From Bacteroides reticulotermitis JCM 10512 (GTDB lineage Bacteria > Bacteroidota > Bacteroidia > Bacteroidales > Bacteroidaceae): a DNA stretch of 64,000 nucleotides. Of this stretch, positions 19,971 through 28,718 are shown in pieces. Under the pieces are notes generated by a model. It ran no database searches. It was not told the DNA's origin and was given only the letters and a program-made list of their open reading frames with translations. Made by a program: the position numbers and the translations under genes. The stretch is from the NCBI RefSeq assembly GCF_000517545.1, contig NZ_BAIV01000025.1, positions 32,016-96,015 of the forward strand, read 5' to 3'. Position 1 is the first letter of the stretch. The number at the start of each line of letters is the position of its first letter.

Positions 19971-20047
19971 GTAAAATGAGTTAGCTTACCAAGCAATCGT
20001 TCTTTTAAGGAAAGCGAATCAAAAGCTGTCGGTATGCTGTCAACCGT

Positions 20048-20254
20048 TTATCGCTGCATCAGCCTTTTGGGAGAGCCATGCCAGGAGCACCCTAAGCAAT
20101 AGACATCTGTCAGGTCGAAGCCTTCTGTAGAAGCCTCGGGATCTTTAGCCACGACTTCACCATTCTCTAAAACATAAACCAAGAGCCGGTCGCCTTGCTC
20201 ATTCTTAACGTACATAGCAGCTATTTTACACTGCGGACATAATAACTTTCTCAT
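20048..20254 (-). CDS. Small zinc-ribbon-like protein
   Basis: A 68-residue protein with CPQC near the N-terminus (MRKLLCPQCKIAAMYVKNEQ) and CLGC near the C-terminus (DVYCLGCSWHGSPKRLMQR), the layout of a one-knuckle-pair zinc ribbon. A structural or RNA/DNA-binding role is plausible; no family name is recognised. It has its own -7 element at 20289-20296. An extra Met at 20257 gives one more residue. Confidence 0.7.
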   Translation of the reverse strand: MRKLLCPQCKIAAMYVKNEQGDRLLVYVLENGEVVAKDPEASTEGFDLTDVYCLGCSWHGSPKRLMQR

Positions 20255-20288
20255 CACTTAATTCACCTGTATTCGTAATAATCGGCGT

Positions 20289-20296
20289 CAAAGATA
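20289..20296 (-). promoter_or_regulatory. -7 element for the zinc-ribbon gene
   Basis: Reads TATCTTTG on the minus strand, 34 nt before the start. It lies 32 bp from the plus-strand -7 box at 20329, so the two promoters are divergent and close. Confidence 0.5.
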
Positions 20297-20328
20297 CTGT
20301 TTCATTCCGGATTTATCCACAATCTTCT

Positions 20329-20336
20329 TATCTTTG
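20329..20336 (+). promoter_or_regulatory. -7 element for the YgbA-like gene
   Basis: TATCTTTG, 19 nt before the ATG at 20356; no clear -33 TTTG. Confidence 0.5.
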
Positions 20337-20355
20337 TGCCCGTCAGAAACTAAAG

Positions 20356-20655
20356 ATGAAGAAATCGCGCCTAGCACAAGAAAAGGAAACGGTAGAGTTG
20401 ATGATCCGCCTCTATTGCCGGAAAAAGGAAAAGAATAAAACTCTTTGCCCCGATTGCGAAGAACTGCTTCTTTACGCTCAGACACGCCTCGACCGTTGTC
20501 CGTTTGGAGCTGGGAAACACGCCTGCCAGCAATGCCCCGTACATTGTTATAAGCCTGCCATGCGAGAACGAATGCGACAAGTGATGCGCTTCTCCGGTCC
20601 CCGAATGCTACTTTATGCTCCCTGGAAAGCCATCTGCCACCTATTCCACCGATGA
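20356..20655 (+). CDS. Nitrous-oxide-stimulated-promoter family protein (YgbA-like)
   Basis: A 99-residue Cys-rich protein matching the YgbA_NO family, named for induction by nitric/nitrous oxide in other bacteria. Conserved cysteines are in LCPDCEELLLYAQTRLDRCP and ACQQCPVHCYKPAMRERMR, followed by the conserved RFSGPRMLLYAPWKAICHL. Several Cys pairs suggest a metal or Fe-S site; biochemical role unknown. It ends 23 bp before the end of the convergent YczE/kinase gene. Confidence 0.88.
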   Translation: MKKSRLAQEKETVELMIRLYCRKKEKNKTLCPDCEELLLYAQTRLDRCPFGAGKHACQQCPVHCYKPAMRERMRQVMRFSGPRMLLYAPWKAICHLFHR

Positions 20656-20678
20656 GAACTGAAAACCGGTTGCGGTTT

Positions 20679-21974
20679 TCAAAGTAAGGCATGCTGCACA
20701 GCCTCTTGAATTAAGCGTCCGGCGGACTCTATCCCGATAGCATCACTGTGAATCGCAAGGTGGTAGTTCTTCACATTCCCCCAAGTCTCTCCCGTATAAT
20801 ATTTATAATGAAGCGCTCTTGCCCGATTGATTCGTTTGAGTTCAGCCCCCGCTTGTTCGGTTGGTACACCATAGGCATGGGTGATACGCTGCATCATGTG
20901 CTCCGTGTCGGAATGAATGAAAACGTTGAAACAAAGAGGATAATCCCGCAGAATATAATCGGCACAGCGTCCGACAATAACGCACGGTCCTTGCGAAGCG
21001 ATTCGGCGAACGACCCGGCTTTGTGCTACGAACAGGCGATCGGAAGGTGACAGACGTCCTTCGATTGGAGCGGTAAAGTCCTGCATGATCAATCCCCACA
21101 GCAAATTATTGGAGATATTTTGTTCATGTTCTTCCACATAGTTGGCAGCCAGTCCACTCTCTGCCGCTTCCAACTCGATCAACTCCTTATCATAAAAAGG
21201 AATACCCAAATCGCTCGCTATCTGCTGCCCAATCGCTCGTCCTCCACTCCCATACTCACGGGCAATGGTGATAATGATTCCGGTATTAGCAACGGCAACG
21301 CTTTCTTCACCATCAACCTCTCGCGGAGAAAGACGACTCAACAACTGTCCCACGAAAGCAAACTTACGGTTGAAGAAACGGGCGAAAAGCCCCACAACCA
21401 ACGCGGCAATGACAGTCCCCTCACGTACTCCGACAATACTTCCGAGTAGAATCAAGGATACCGCACACGCCAAAAGTGCCAAAGAGGTATCAAAGCAGAT
21501 CTTCACTACGCCGAACTCTTTACCCGTACGCAAAGAGATAGCCTGTACAAAGGCCTCACCGGAAAGCATCACCACATTGGCGATGACTTCCATACTGATT
21601 CCCAACCCTAGCACCATGCACCCCGCAAGCAAGGACAAGATCTGCATACTGTAGGTTCCGGGAACAAAACCTCCCAGAAGAGCCATGGACCAATCGATAA
21701 ATATACTGAAAAGAACGGAAACGGGAAGTTGCAGCAGTTGCTGCTTCTGAAAATCTTTCTTCAGAAACCACATCTGTCCGGCAATCAACAGCATGTTCAA
21801 CAGGAAGGTAAACTGCCCTAAAGTGACCGGATACTTCAAACTCAATGTATAAGGAAGACTCGATATAGGAGACGAACCTAAGTTGGCTTTAATAATCAAA
21901 CTAATACCGAATGCGTTCACAAACAACCCGGCAATGAAAAGCAGATAACGAGCTGTTGTTTCTTTCTTTGTCAT
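20679..21974 (-). CDS. Fusion: YczE/YitT-like membrane domain + cytidylate-kinase-like domain
   Basis: A 431-residue two-module protein. Residues ~1-205 carry about five membrane helices of the YczE/YyaS (DUF6198) type (AGLFVNAFGISLIIKANLGS, SLLAGCMVLGLGISMEVIAN). Residues ~230-431 are a cytidylate-kinase-like P-loop domain (Cytidylate_kin2): the loop is REYGSGGRAIGQQIASDLG, then GIPFYDKELIELEA and IVGRCADYILRDYP. The kinase branch is poorly characterised and is thought to act on a nucleotide. The fusion would place it at the cytosolic membrane face. The gene diverges from an AraC regulator (22173), which may control it. Confidence 0.85.
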   Translation of the reverse strand: MTKKETTARYLLFIAGLFVNAFGISLIIKANLGSSPISSLPYTLSLKYPVTLGQFTFLLNMLLIAGQMWFLKKDFQKQQLLQLPVSVLFSIFIDWSMALLGGFVPGTYSMQILSLLAGCMVLGLGISMEVIANVVMLSGEAFVQAISLRTGKEFGVVKICFDTSLALLACAVSLILLGSIVGVREGTVIAALVVGLFARFFNRKFAFVGQLLSRLSPREVDGEESVAVANTGIIITIAREYGSGGRAIGQQIASDLGIPFYDKELIELEAAESGLAANYVEEHEQNISNNLLWGLIMQDFTAPIEGRLSPSDRLFVAQSRVVRRIASQGPCVIVGRCADYILRDYPLCFNVFIHSDTEHMMQRITHAYGVPTEQAGAELKRINRARALHYKYYTGETWGNVKNYHLAIHSDAIGIESAGRLIQEAVQHALL

Positions 21975-22017
21975 ACTTCTTTTTATCTTATGTATAGGCT
22001 ATCTCGATAGCACGTTG

Positions 22018-22025
22018 CAAAGGTA
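22018..22025 (-). promoter_or_regulatory. -7 element for the YczE/kinase fusion gene
   Basis: Reads TACCTTTG on the minus strand, 43 nt before the ATG at 21974. The nearest TTTG-like box is 26 nt away, too far for a standard promoter, which would suit activator control. Confidence 0.5.
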
Positions 22026-22088
22026 CGGCTTCCTTCTCCCGATCTCCCGTTCAAAAGTCGAAGCAGATTGTTCAAAATGTGGCATTTC

Positions 22089-22120
22089 TTTGCGGCGAAG
22101 CGGCATTAATACTATCTTTG
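22089..22120 (+). promoter_or_regulatory. Complete promoter (TTTG-N20-TATCTTTG) for the AraC gene
   Basis: -33 TTTG at 22089-22092, 20-nt spacer, -7 TATCTTTG at 22113-22120, 52 nt before the ATG at 22173. Confidence 0.7.
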
Positions 22121-22172
22121 TCCTACCAAATCAGCCAAGCATTCACATTTCCACAGCCAAGCATCGATTATC

Positions 22173-23000
22173 ATGAACGACGAATATCACTTGAATTTCT
22201 ATCAGAAAGGCCAACTACCCGCCTACCCCTACCGGATGGAAACCGGTGAGTTCGTGTTTTGCCGGCAAGGAGAAGGCAGTCTTTACATCAACCAACAACG
22301 ATTCACGCTCTCTATGGGTAGCGTGATCCTTGTCTTTCCGGATCAGATCGTGCTTTACGCCGACGTCAGCAACGATATTGAGCTAACTACCTTTTCTTTT
22401 TCTCGTCAGTTTCGCCATGAGATATTCTATTCACTCCCATCGGACAAGGTCTCTTTCCTGCGTGAGCATAACTATAGTTTATTTGAAGAGAAAGCGTGGA
22501 ACGGAATACTCAATTATTTAGCTATACTGGAACAGAAATGTGCCGAGTCGTCAAACGTTTACCAACGCGAGCTCATAGTCTACTGCTGCCGGATGCTTTT
22601 CTACGAGATCTGCAATCAGACGGAACATCTCTATCGGCAGAGTCAAGCCAACCATCTCCGTTGGCGGATAAAAGATCAGTTCATCGCATTGGTCATTCAA
22701 TCTTTCCGAGAAGAACGATCGGTCGATTACTATGCCGATAAACTCTGTATAACTCCCCGGCATCTAAGCAAAACGATTCGGCAAACCATCGGTTGCACAG
22801 CTAAGGAGTGGATCGGCGATTACGTGATACTCGAAATCAAAGTTATTCTAAACTCCACGGCCTATTCCATTCAGGAAATAGCCAATCAACTTAACTTCCC
22901 CGACCAATCGTACTTAGGCCGCTATTTTAAACATCACACCGGAGTGTCACCTACCACTTACCGCGAAATGAACCGGCTGGAAGCCTCGCCTACAAAATAG
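22173..23000 (+). CDS. AraC-family transcriptional regulator
   Basis: A 275-residue regulator. N-terminal ~150 residues form a cupin-like sensor (FVFCRQGEGSLYINQQRFTL); the C-terminal ~95 residues have two helix-turn-helix motifs (YYADKLCITPRHLSKTIRQ and SIQEIANQLNFPDQSYLGRY followed by GVSPTTYREM). It diverges from the YczE/kinase fusion gene, a likely target, and shares strong similarity of layout with the AraC gene at 4742-5605. Confidence 0.92.
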   Translation: MNDEYHLNFYQKGQLPAYPYRMETGEFVFCRQGEGSLYINQQRFTLSMGSVILVFPDQIVLYADVSNDIELTTFSFSRQFRHEIFYSLPSDKVSFLREHNYSLFEEKAWNGILNYLAILEQKCAESSNVYQRELIVYCCRMLFYEICNQTEHLYRQSQANHLRWRIKDQFIALVIQSFREERSVDYYADKLCITPRHLSKTIRQTIGCTAKEWIGDYVILEIKVILNSTAYSIQEIANQLNFPDQSYLGRYFKHHTGVSPTTYREMNRLEASPTK

Positions 23001-23034
23001 TGGAGTTCTTTATTCAGCCTATCAAAGTTTTATC

Positions 23035-23042
23035 TATCTTTG
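23035..23042 (+). promoter_or_regulatory. -7 element for the SDR gene
   Basis: TATCTTTG, 66 nt before the ATG at 23109. Confidence 0.45.
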
Positions 23043-23108
23043 CCCGAGTCGCATAAGACTATGGAGTTGTATGACGCTAACTATACGCCAAACTAATCGC
23101 CGGACGAA

Positions 23109-23849
23109 ATGAAACGAGCTATTATAATAGGAGCCACTTCCGGCATTGGTCAGGAAGTAGCCAAGATTCTTTTAAAAGAGGGTTGGAAAATAGGAATTGC
23201 CGGGAGACGCGAAGCAGCTCTTGAAGCTTTTCAACGTACGGCTCCCAATCAGATAGAGATTCAAGCACTCGATGTGACTCAAGAAGACGCCGCCGAAAAG
23301 TTGCATACGCTCATCGAACGACTGGGCGGAATGGAGCTATTCTTGCTTAGTTCCGGTATCGGATTCCAAAACATGAACTTACGGGAAGATATTGAATTGA
23401 ATACAGTACGTACCAACGTGGAAGGTTTTACGCGTGTGGTGGACTGTGCCTTCTCCTATTTCAAAGAGAAAGGTGGCGGACATCTGGCGGTTATCAGTTC
23501 CATTGCCGGAACTAAAGGGCTGGGAGTCGCTCCGGCTTATTCGGCTACCAAACGTTTTCAGAACACCTACATCGATGCGCTCGAACAACTAGCCTATATG
23601 CAGAAGTTGGCGATTCACTTCACAGATATACGCCCGGGGTTCGTAGCAACCGATTTATTGAACGACGGCAAACATTATCCCATGCTCATGCGAGCGGACA
23701 AAGTGGCTTACGACATCGTACGTGCGCTGAAGCGTAAAAAACGGATTGCTGTTATCGACACTCGATATCGGGTATTGGTGTTCTTCTGGGGAATGATTCC
23801 CCGATGGATATGGAAGCGAATGCCGGTGAAGACTCCGGGAAAGACATAA
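23109..23849 (+). CDS. Short-chain dehydrogenase/reductase (SDR)
   Basis: A 246-residue NAD(P)-dependent oxidoreductase of the classical SDR family. The cofactor-binding glycine motif is GATSGIG at residues 8-14, the structural NxG-like motif is LLSSGIG, the catalytic Ser is in AVISSIAGTKG and the YxxxK pair is in YSATKRFQ. The substrate is unknown; the C-terminal tail (VFFWGMIPRWIWKRM) is hydrophobic and may touch the membrane. It is followed by a separate small gene after 58 bp. Confidence 0.92.
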   Translation: MKRAIIIGATSGIGQEVAKILLKEGWKIGIAGRREAALEAFQRTAPNQIEIQALDVTQEDAAEKLHTLIERLGGMELFLLSSGIGFQNMNLREDIELNTVRTNVEGFTRVVDCAFSYFKEKGGGHLAVISSIAGTKGLGVAPAYSATKRFQNTYIDALEQLAYMQKLAIHFTDIRPGFVATDLLNDGKHYPMLMRADKVAYDIVRALKRKKRIAVIDTRYRVLVFFWGMIPRWIWKRMPVKTPGKT

Positions 23850-23907
23850 AGAAGCCATGCGATGAACGCAATTGAGGACTTTATTTATTCAGTAATACAA
23901 ATAGGAT

Positions 23908-24177
23908 ATGAAACAAAAGAATTGTCAAAGTTGTGCGATGCCGATAGACAGCTCCACATTTGGTAAAGAAGCAGACGGCAGTCTGAACGAAGACTATTGT
24001 CACTATTGCTATGCGAACGGACGTTTTACGTTGGAATGTACCATGGACGAAATGATTCTGCACAATGTAGAATACCTCGATGAGTTCAATAAAGATTCAG
24101 AGATAAAATATACCCGGGAAGAAGCGATTGAAGCGATGAGAAAGTTCTTTCCACAGCTAAAGCGGTGGCAACAGTAA
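23908..24177 (+). CDS. Putative zinc-ribbon domain protein
   Basis: An 89-residue protein whose first half carries four Cys arranged as a ribbon (NCQSCAMPIDSSTFGKEADG then EDYCHYCYANGRF) with the invariant-looking GSLNEDYC spacing of the 'putative zinc ribbon' family (zf-ribbon type). The second half is helical (YTREEAIEAMRKFFPQLKRW). Function unknown. A hairpin (24211-24240) follows. Confidence 0.82.
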   Translation: MKQKNCQSCAMPIDSSTFGKEADGSLNEDYCHYCYANGRFTLECTMDEMILHNVEYLDEFNKDSEIKYTREEAIEAMRKFFPQLKRWQQ

Positions 24178-24210
24178 AAAAAACTCTTCTAACTTTCTGG
24201 CAACCTTGAA

Positions 24211-24240
24211 AGCTGCTCCTCTCAAAGAGAGGATACAGCT
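24211..24240. terminator. Hairpin between convergent genes
   Basis: CCTCTC-AAA-GAGAGG inner stem with AGCTG/CAGCT outer arms separated by a small internal loop. It lies between the zinc-ribbon gene and the convergent acetyltransferase gene; no long T run, so only moderately supported. Confidence 0.4.
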
Positions 24241-24254
24241 TATGGTATGTATGC

Positions 24255-24530
24255 TTATTCGGCAGCAGTGTTCATTTCAGGGTGCCGCTCAAGCCACGTC
24301 ACCGCATAAGAGCAGGTTGCTTTCGGTATCATACCGTTAGCTATTGCATACGCATAAGCGGCTTTGACCAAAGCAGAAGCAATCCCTCGCCCCTCAATGG
24401 GTTTGGGAACAATGGTGTGAATAATATCGAAGTAGTTTCCCAACAAGCGGTATTGTACAAAAGCTGTACGACCGTCGACTTCTGTCTTGAACATATTTTG
24501 TTCGGGCTGATGAATGATCTTGTAATCCAT
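24255..24530 (-). CDS. YjdJ/GNAT-type small acetyltransferase
   Basis: A 91-residue protein matching the minimal GNAT fold of the Acetyltransf_CG family: strand block KTEVDGRTAFVQYRLLGNYF, acetyl-CoA region PKPIEGRGIASALVKAAYAY and the C-terminal ATCSYAVTWLERHPE with the conserved Cys and Ser/Tyr. The start MDYKIIHQPEQN at 24530 gives the family length. It lies 17 bp downstream of the epimerase/lipocalin gene, probably in the same transcript. Confidence 0.85.
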   Translation of the reverse strand: MDYKIIHQPEQNMFKTEVDGRTAFVQYRLLGNYFDIIHTIVPKPIEGRGIASALVKAAYAYAIANGMIPKATCSYAVTWLERHPEMNTAAE

Positions 24531-24547
24531 AATATTCCATTTTATCG

Positions 24548-25854
24548 TTATTGAATCCACTGCAAACGTGTCGTATCGTACCCACGTCGATCAGCGATAG
24601 CTACTAATTTAGTTTTCACCTCTTCGGGCAACTGAGGGGTCCGACTCAATATCCAAAGATACTTATCCGAACTGCTTCCCACAAGAACATACGCATAATT
24701 CTCTCGATCCAACTCCATTATATAATAATCCGAGTAGAAGTTCAGAAAGAAAGAGACTTTCAGTTTACCCGGTTGTGCCGGATCGGGTATTTTGGCATGT
24801 CCCACCGCTGTTTTGCAGATGTCATAAGGAGTATGCGGCTTATATCCTTTATTCTCCACCCGAATACTCCCGTCGGAACGCAGGCTGTACGTAGCGGTTA
24901 CGCCCATCAACCCTCGCTCAAATCGATGATCGAAGCGGGCTATTTCATACCACCTCCCCATATATCGCTGCAAATCAAGTTCGTCAATGGTGGAATTATC
25001 CAGGCCTTGAAAAAGATCGTTCAGGCTAGCGACTGAGAAATCAAACCCCGCTTCCAGCAAACGAGTCGGACGAACACGCTGCCCCGAAGTCAGGAAAGAA
25101 GAAGCTTCCCCGTAAATCAATCGGAAGACAGCCTGAGGCGCAATCAGAGTCATCCAAGCACCATACGCTTTTCCTAAAGCACGGGCAAAGTCATATTGCG
25201 TAACTTGTTGCGGAGCAACTAGGTTGAATACGCCCTGCAAAGCTTCGTTCTCGATAAACAATAACATAGCCCGGCAAAGATCCCGAATATCAATCCAGGG
25301 AAATACCTGTGTGCCCGGCCCTATAGCCACAGAAGCTTTGGTCATTTTCAGCGGACGGATCATTTGCCGCATGGCTCCTCCATCGGGCGAAAGTACTACC
25401 CCAAAGCGGGTAATAACAAGCCGTGTAGAGGACGGACAGCGTTTGGCTTCCTTTTCCCAGGCATAACAAAGATCGGATAAAAAGCCTTCCCCACGGGTTT
25501 GCGTATATTCATCCACCTCGCCAATGGTTGGATAATACCTACGGCAGAAGCGGAAATCAACAGTTTGGGTTTACGCGTAAGTGAACTCAACGCCCGATTA
25601 AGCCGATTGGTTACTCCAATACGACTCTCGAACAATTGTCTTTTGTACGCTGCTGTCCAACACTTATTAATAGGAGCGCCTGCCAAATTGATCACAACCT
25701 CGCAATTAGCCAAAGTCTGACTCAAACGCCCGGACATCCCTTCACGAAACATGGAACGTCCCAAAGGGATAATCTGATGTCCACCCTTCTCTGACAGATA
25801 AGCGGACAGATGTTTGCCTATATATCCGGTAGCCCCGGTCATTCCAATATTCAT
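24548..25854 (-). pseudogene. Fusion: TIGR01777 NAD-dependent epimerase + Blc-type lipocalin, frameshifted
   Basis: When the frame is restored this is a ~435-residue protein. Residues ~1-285 are a TIGR01777 sugar-epimerase-like Rossmann protein (MTGATGYIGKHLSAYLSEKG, VINLAGAPINKCWTAAYK, GPGTQVFPWIDIRDLCRAML, TRLLEAGFDFSVASLNDLF). Residues ~290-435 are a bacterial lipocalin (DLQRYMGRWYEIARFDHRFE, VTATYSLRSDGSIRVENKGY). There is no stop or start between the two, so the fusion itself does not depend on the correction. The break is at about 25533-25536: one frame reads SASAVGI and the next EYTQTRGEGFLSDLCYAWE; a single T is missing. Confidence 0.85.
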
Positions 25855-25913
25855 CTCTCTCTATTTTTCCTTTAAACTCTATTAGAAAAACATATAAAAT
25901 GCAAGAAAAGTTC

Positions 25914-25942
25914 TTTGAAGAGTCAAAATGAAGTTATATTTG
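25914..25942 (+). promoter_or_regulatory. Promoter (TTTG-N17-TATATTTG) for the Fpg/Nei-like gene
   Basis: -33 TTTG at 25914-25917 and -7 TATATTTG at 25935-25942, 37 nt before the ATG. The 17-nt spacer is slightly short. Confidence 0.5.
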
Positions 25943-25979
25943 CAGAATTACAACATTCATAAACTTTATCTAGAAACAT

Positions 25980-26816
25980 ATGATTGAAGCTCCCGAAGCC
26001 CGTTATTTATGCGAGCAATTAAATAATACCGTCAAAGGAAAACTGATCACCAACGTATTTGCCTTATTCACTCCACACAAGTTTGCCTGGTTCTCCGACG
26101 ATCCCGAAAAATACGCCGAATGGCTACTGGGAAAGACCATCGACAGTGCGCAGTCGCAGGGAGGAATGGTTGAAATAACCATAGCCGACCGGGTATTGGT
26201 TCTGACCGACGGAGTCAATCTGCGCTATTACGCACCCGGCGAAAAGCTGCCTGCCAAACACCAACTTCTCATCGGCTTTGAAGATGAGAGTTGCCTCGTA
26301 GCTTCGATACGAATGTATGGCGGAATGATGTGTTATGAGAAAAATGCAATTAACGGTAAGCTCTCAGCGTATTACGAAGCAGCCAGAAGTAAACCGCAAG
26401 TGCTCTCGGATGCGTTTAGCAAGAAGCATTTTCTCCAACTCATTAACGATGAAAGCGCGCAAAAGAAATCAGCGAAAGCTTTTCTGGCTACAGAACAAAG
26501 GATTCCAGGATTAGGAAACGGAGTTCTGCAAGATATTCTTTATCATACGCATATCCATCCTAAAAAGAAAATAGCCGAACTGACTGAAGCGCAACGGGAA
26601 CAGTTGTTCTATCAAGTCAAAGAAACGATGAGCGATATCTACCGGCAAGGCGGACGAAACACTGAAACAGATTTATTCGGTACCAGTGGCAAATACGAGG
26701 CCTGTTTGTCTAAAGATACCGCCGGCTCATCCTGCCCCCGTTGTGGAGAAGCAATCGTGAAGGAGAATTATCTTGGCGGCAGCATTTACTATTGCAGAGG
26801 TTGCCAGGTTTTATAA
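25980..26816 (+). CDS. Fpg/Nei-like DNA glycosylase family protein lacking the catalytic Pro2
   Basis: A 278-residue member of the Fpg/endonuclease VIII family, which normally removes oxidised bases with an N-terminal Pro as nucleophile. Here the protein begins MIEAPEARYL, so position 2 is Ile although Glu3 is kept. The Lys of the beta-hairpin (RRGKY in Fpg) is also replaced (SQGGMVEI). The helix-two-turn-helix (RIPGLGNGVLQDILYHTHIH) and the C-terminal zinc finger (CPRCGEAIVKENYLGG then YYCRGCQ) are intact, so DNA binding is likely but base-excision chemistry is doubtful. An internal start restoring Pro2 is not available. Confidence 0.85.
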   Translation: MIEAPEARYLCEQLNNTVKGKLITNVFALFTPHKFAWFSDDPEKYAEWLLGKTIDSAQSQGGMVEITIADRVLVLTDGVNLRYYAPGEKLPAKHQLLIGFEDESCLVASIRMYGGMMCYEKNAINGKLSAYYEAARSKPQVLSDAFSKKHFLQLINDESAQKKSAKAFLATEQRIPGLGNGVLQDILYHTHIHPKKKIAELTEAQREQLFYQVKETMSDIYRQGGRNTETDLFGTSGKYEACLSKDTAGSSCPRCGEAIVKENYLGGSIYYCRGCQVL

Positions 26817-26893
26817 CCTTTGCCTCGCCCTCCTTCGAGGGAAATTATCAAAGCTATAAATTAGAGTAGTCATTTTTAAACGAAAACAAAGTC

Positions 26894-27874
26894 ATGAAGA
26901 AGCTAAATCGATTCAACTATATCCTCACACTCATACTAGCCGTTTGCATCGGCGCCACGATCCCCATGCTGATAGGCAGCACACAAATACACGAGCCGCA
27001 TACGGTTAAGTCAGAAGTTCCCTATTGTGTAGCTCCTCCAACTGTACCTTTGGAGGTCGTTTTCGATGGTGAGAAAGTCGATCTCCGCCGATACGATCGA
27101 CGCGAACGTATGGACCGTGAAATGATGGCGTTCACCTATATGCACTCCACCACGATGTTACTAGTCAAACGTGCCAACCGCTTCTTCCCCGTGGTAGAAC
27201 CTATACTCAAAGCAAACGGGATTCCGGATGACTTTAAGTATTTGATGGTCATCGAGAGCAGCCTCAACACTATTGCACGTTCTCCGTCAGGGGCCGCCGG
27301 TTTGTGGCAGTTTATGCCCGCTACCGGCCGTGAGTTCGGACTCGAAGTGAACGATAACGTAGACGAACGTTACCATATTGAGAAAGCGACTGTTGCCGCT
27401 TGCAAGTATTTCAAGCAGGCATATGCCAAATATGGAGACTGGATTTCCGTATCCGCTGCCTATAATGCAGGACAGGGGCGGATAACTTCTCAATTAGATA
27501 AGCAGTTGGCCGATCACACCATGGATCTTTGGTTGGTAGAAGAGACTTCTCGCTATATGTTTCGCCTGTTAGCCGCCAAAGAGGTACTCAGCAACCCGCA
27601 ACGATACGGTTTTTTGCTAAAGAGTGAAGATTTATATCCGCCTATTCCGTGCAAAGATATCACAGTTACAACTCCGATCAGCAGCCTGGATGAGTACGCG
27701 CAACAGCAGGGAATTAACTACGCGCAACTTCGCGACATGAATCCTTGGTTGAGAGAGCATACACTCCAAAACAACAGCGGAAAGACTTATGTACTGAGCA
27801 TCCCGACCCAAGAGGGCATGAATTACGATCCTAAAAAGACGGTAGCATATAATAAGGAGTGGGTAACGGATTAA
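26894..27874 (+). CDS. MltD-like lytic transglycosylase
   Basis: A 326-residue peptidoglycan-cleaving enzyme. An N-terminal membrane anchor or signal (residues 9-27) precedes the SLT domain (~105-230): catalytic Glu in LMVIESSLNTIARSPSGAAG, then LWQFMPATGREFGLEVND and VSAAYNAGQGRI. The C-terminal ~70 residues (PISSLDEYAQQQGINYAQLR) look like a degenerate LysM-type wall-binding domain. The 3' end overlaps the end of the convergent gene by 4 bp. Confidence 0.92.
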   Translation: MKKLNRFNYILTLILAVCIGATIPMLIGSTQIHEPHTVKSEVPYCVAPPTVPLEVVFDGEKVDLRRYDRRERMDREMMAFTYMHSTTMLLVKRANRFFPVVEPILKANGIPDDFKYLMVIESSLNTIARSPSGAAGLWQFMPATGREFGLEVNDNVDERYHIEKATVAACKYFKQAYAKYGDWISVSAAYNAGQGRITSQLDKQLADHTMDLWLVEETSRYMFRLLAAKEVLSNPQRYGFLLKSEDLYPPIPCKDITVTTPISSLDEYAQQQGINYAQLRDMNPWLREHTLQNNSGKTYVLSIPTQEGMNYDPKKTVAYNKEWVTD

Positions 27875-28701
27875 TCAGTTCTTTGGGGTACCCCAACAAA
27901 CATTCGATACGTAAGAGTAAAAGCAAGATCAGCCTGTTTCTCCGTTAAGTATTTCCAGTAACGGACGGGCATGTCTTGTTTGTGCTTGCGAGGGTTCGCA
28001 CGCTCTTTAATGGATATTGCTTTAAAATAGGTCTTCCAGAGCTGTTGGAATAACTTCTCGTCCTCATCCATCAGGCTCTCATCGAGCATACCTGTGATGA
28101 GATGAGCCTCGCGGCTTCCATCCTCAAAAGAGATTTCAACCACTTCTTGCAGGTCATAATAAAAGCCGTAACGCCGCTTCATATCATAAATAACCCACTT
28201 CTGATCGGCAAAGCGGTCTTTAAAATGTTCAATAGTAAGTGGCAACGCATTATACTGCGGATCGAAAACGGCGAAGAATGTTCCGTCGGCTGCTTTCTGG
28301 AAACGAACGAACTGCAACATACGCGTGCGCTCCCAATCTACCTTCTTCCAGATCTGAGCAAGTTCAAGTACGTCCGGATCGGCAAAGTTGGTTTCAATGG
28401 AACGAGGTGAATCAATGGCCTTCCGAATATAACGAAACAGAAGCATCCCCACTTCCGGGAGTTCCGACAGCCAACTCTGGGTCAGGCAATTCAATGCGGA
28501 GCGAGATATCTTTTTCTGTAATCCACGCCACACCCGCATTGCTTTCTCCTCATCGGTAATCACCGTATGGGTTTCACTGCAAAATAAGGGCAAAGAATCT
28601 CCATCCGACAAAAGGGCATCGGGAAATGTTTTGCGGAAGTAGGCGTCGAAGACAGCCGTTAGCAAACCATCAAAAGTACGATCATAGATAAAGACGGTCA
28701 T
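27871..28701 (-). CDS. TIGR03915-family putative DNA repair protein
   Basis: A 276-residue protein always found beside the radical SAM protein of TIGR03916; the pair is predicted to work on DNA but its chemistry is unproven. Family features include the start MTVFIYDRTFDGLLTAVFDA, MLQFVRFQKAADGTFFAVFD, FADQKWVIYDMKRRYGFYY and the C-terminal MPVRYWKYLTEKQ, the last part resembling the uracil-DNA-glycosylase-like region of the family. It begins 17 bp after the radical SAM gene and must be co-transcribed with it. Confidence 0.92.
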   Translation of the reverse strand: MTVFIYDRTFDGLLTAVFDAYFRKTFPDALLSDGDSLPLFCSETHTVITDEEKAMRVWRGLQKKISRSALNCLTQSWLSELPEVGMLLFRYIRKAIDSPRSIETNFADPDVLELAQIWKKVDWERTRMLQFVRFQKAADGTFFAVFDPQYNALPLTIEHFKDRFADQKWVIYDMKRRYGFYYDLQEVVEISFEDGSREAHLITGMLDESLMDEDEKLFQQLWKTYFKAISIKERANPRKHKQDMPVRYWKYLTEKQADLAFTLTYRMFVGVPQRTD

Positions 28702-28718
28702 ACGGAAGAGTTTACCGG

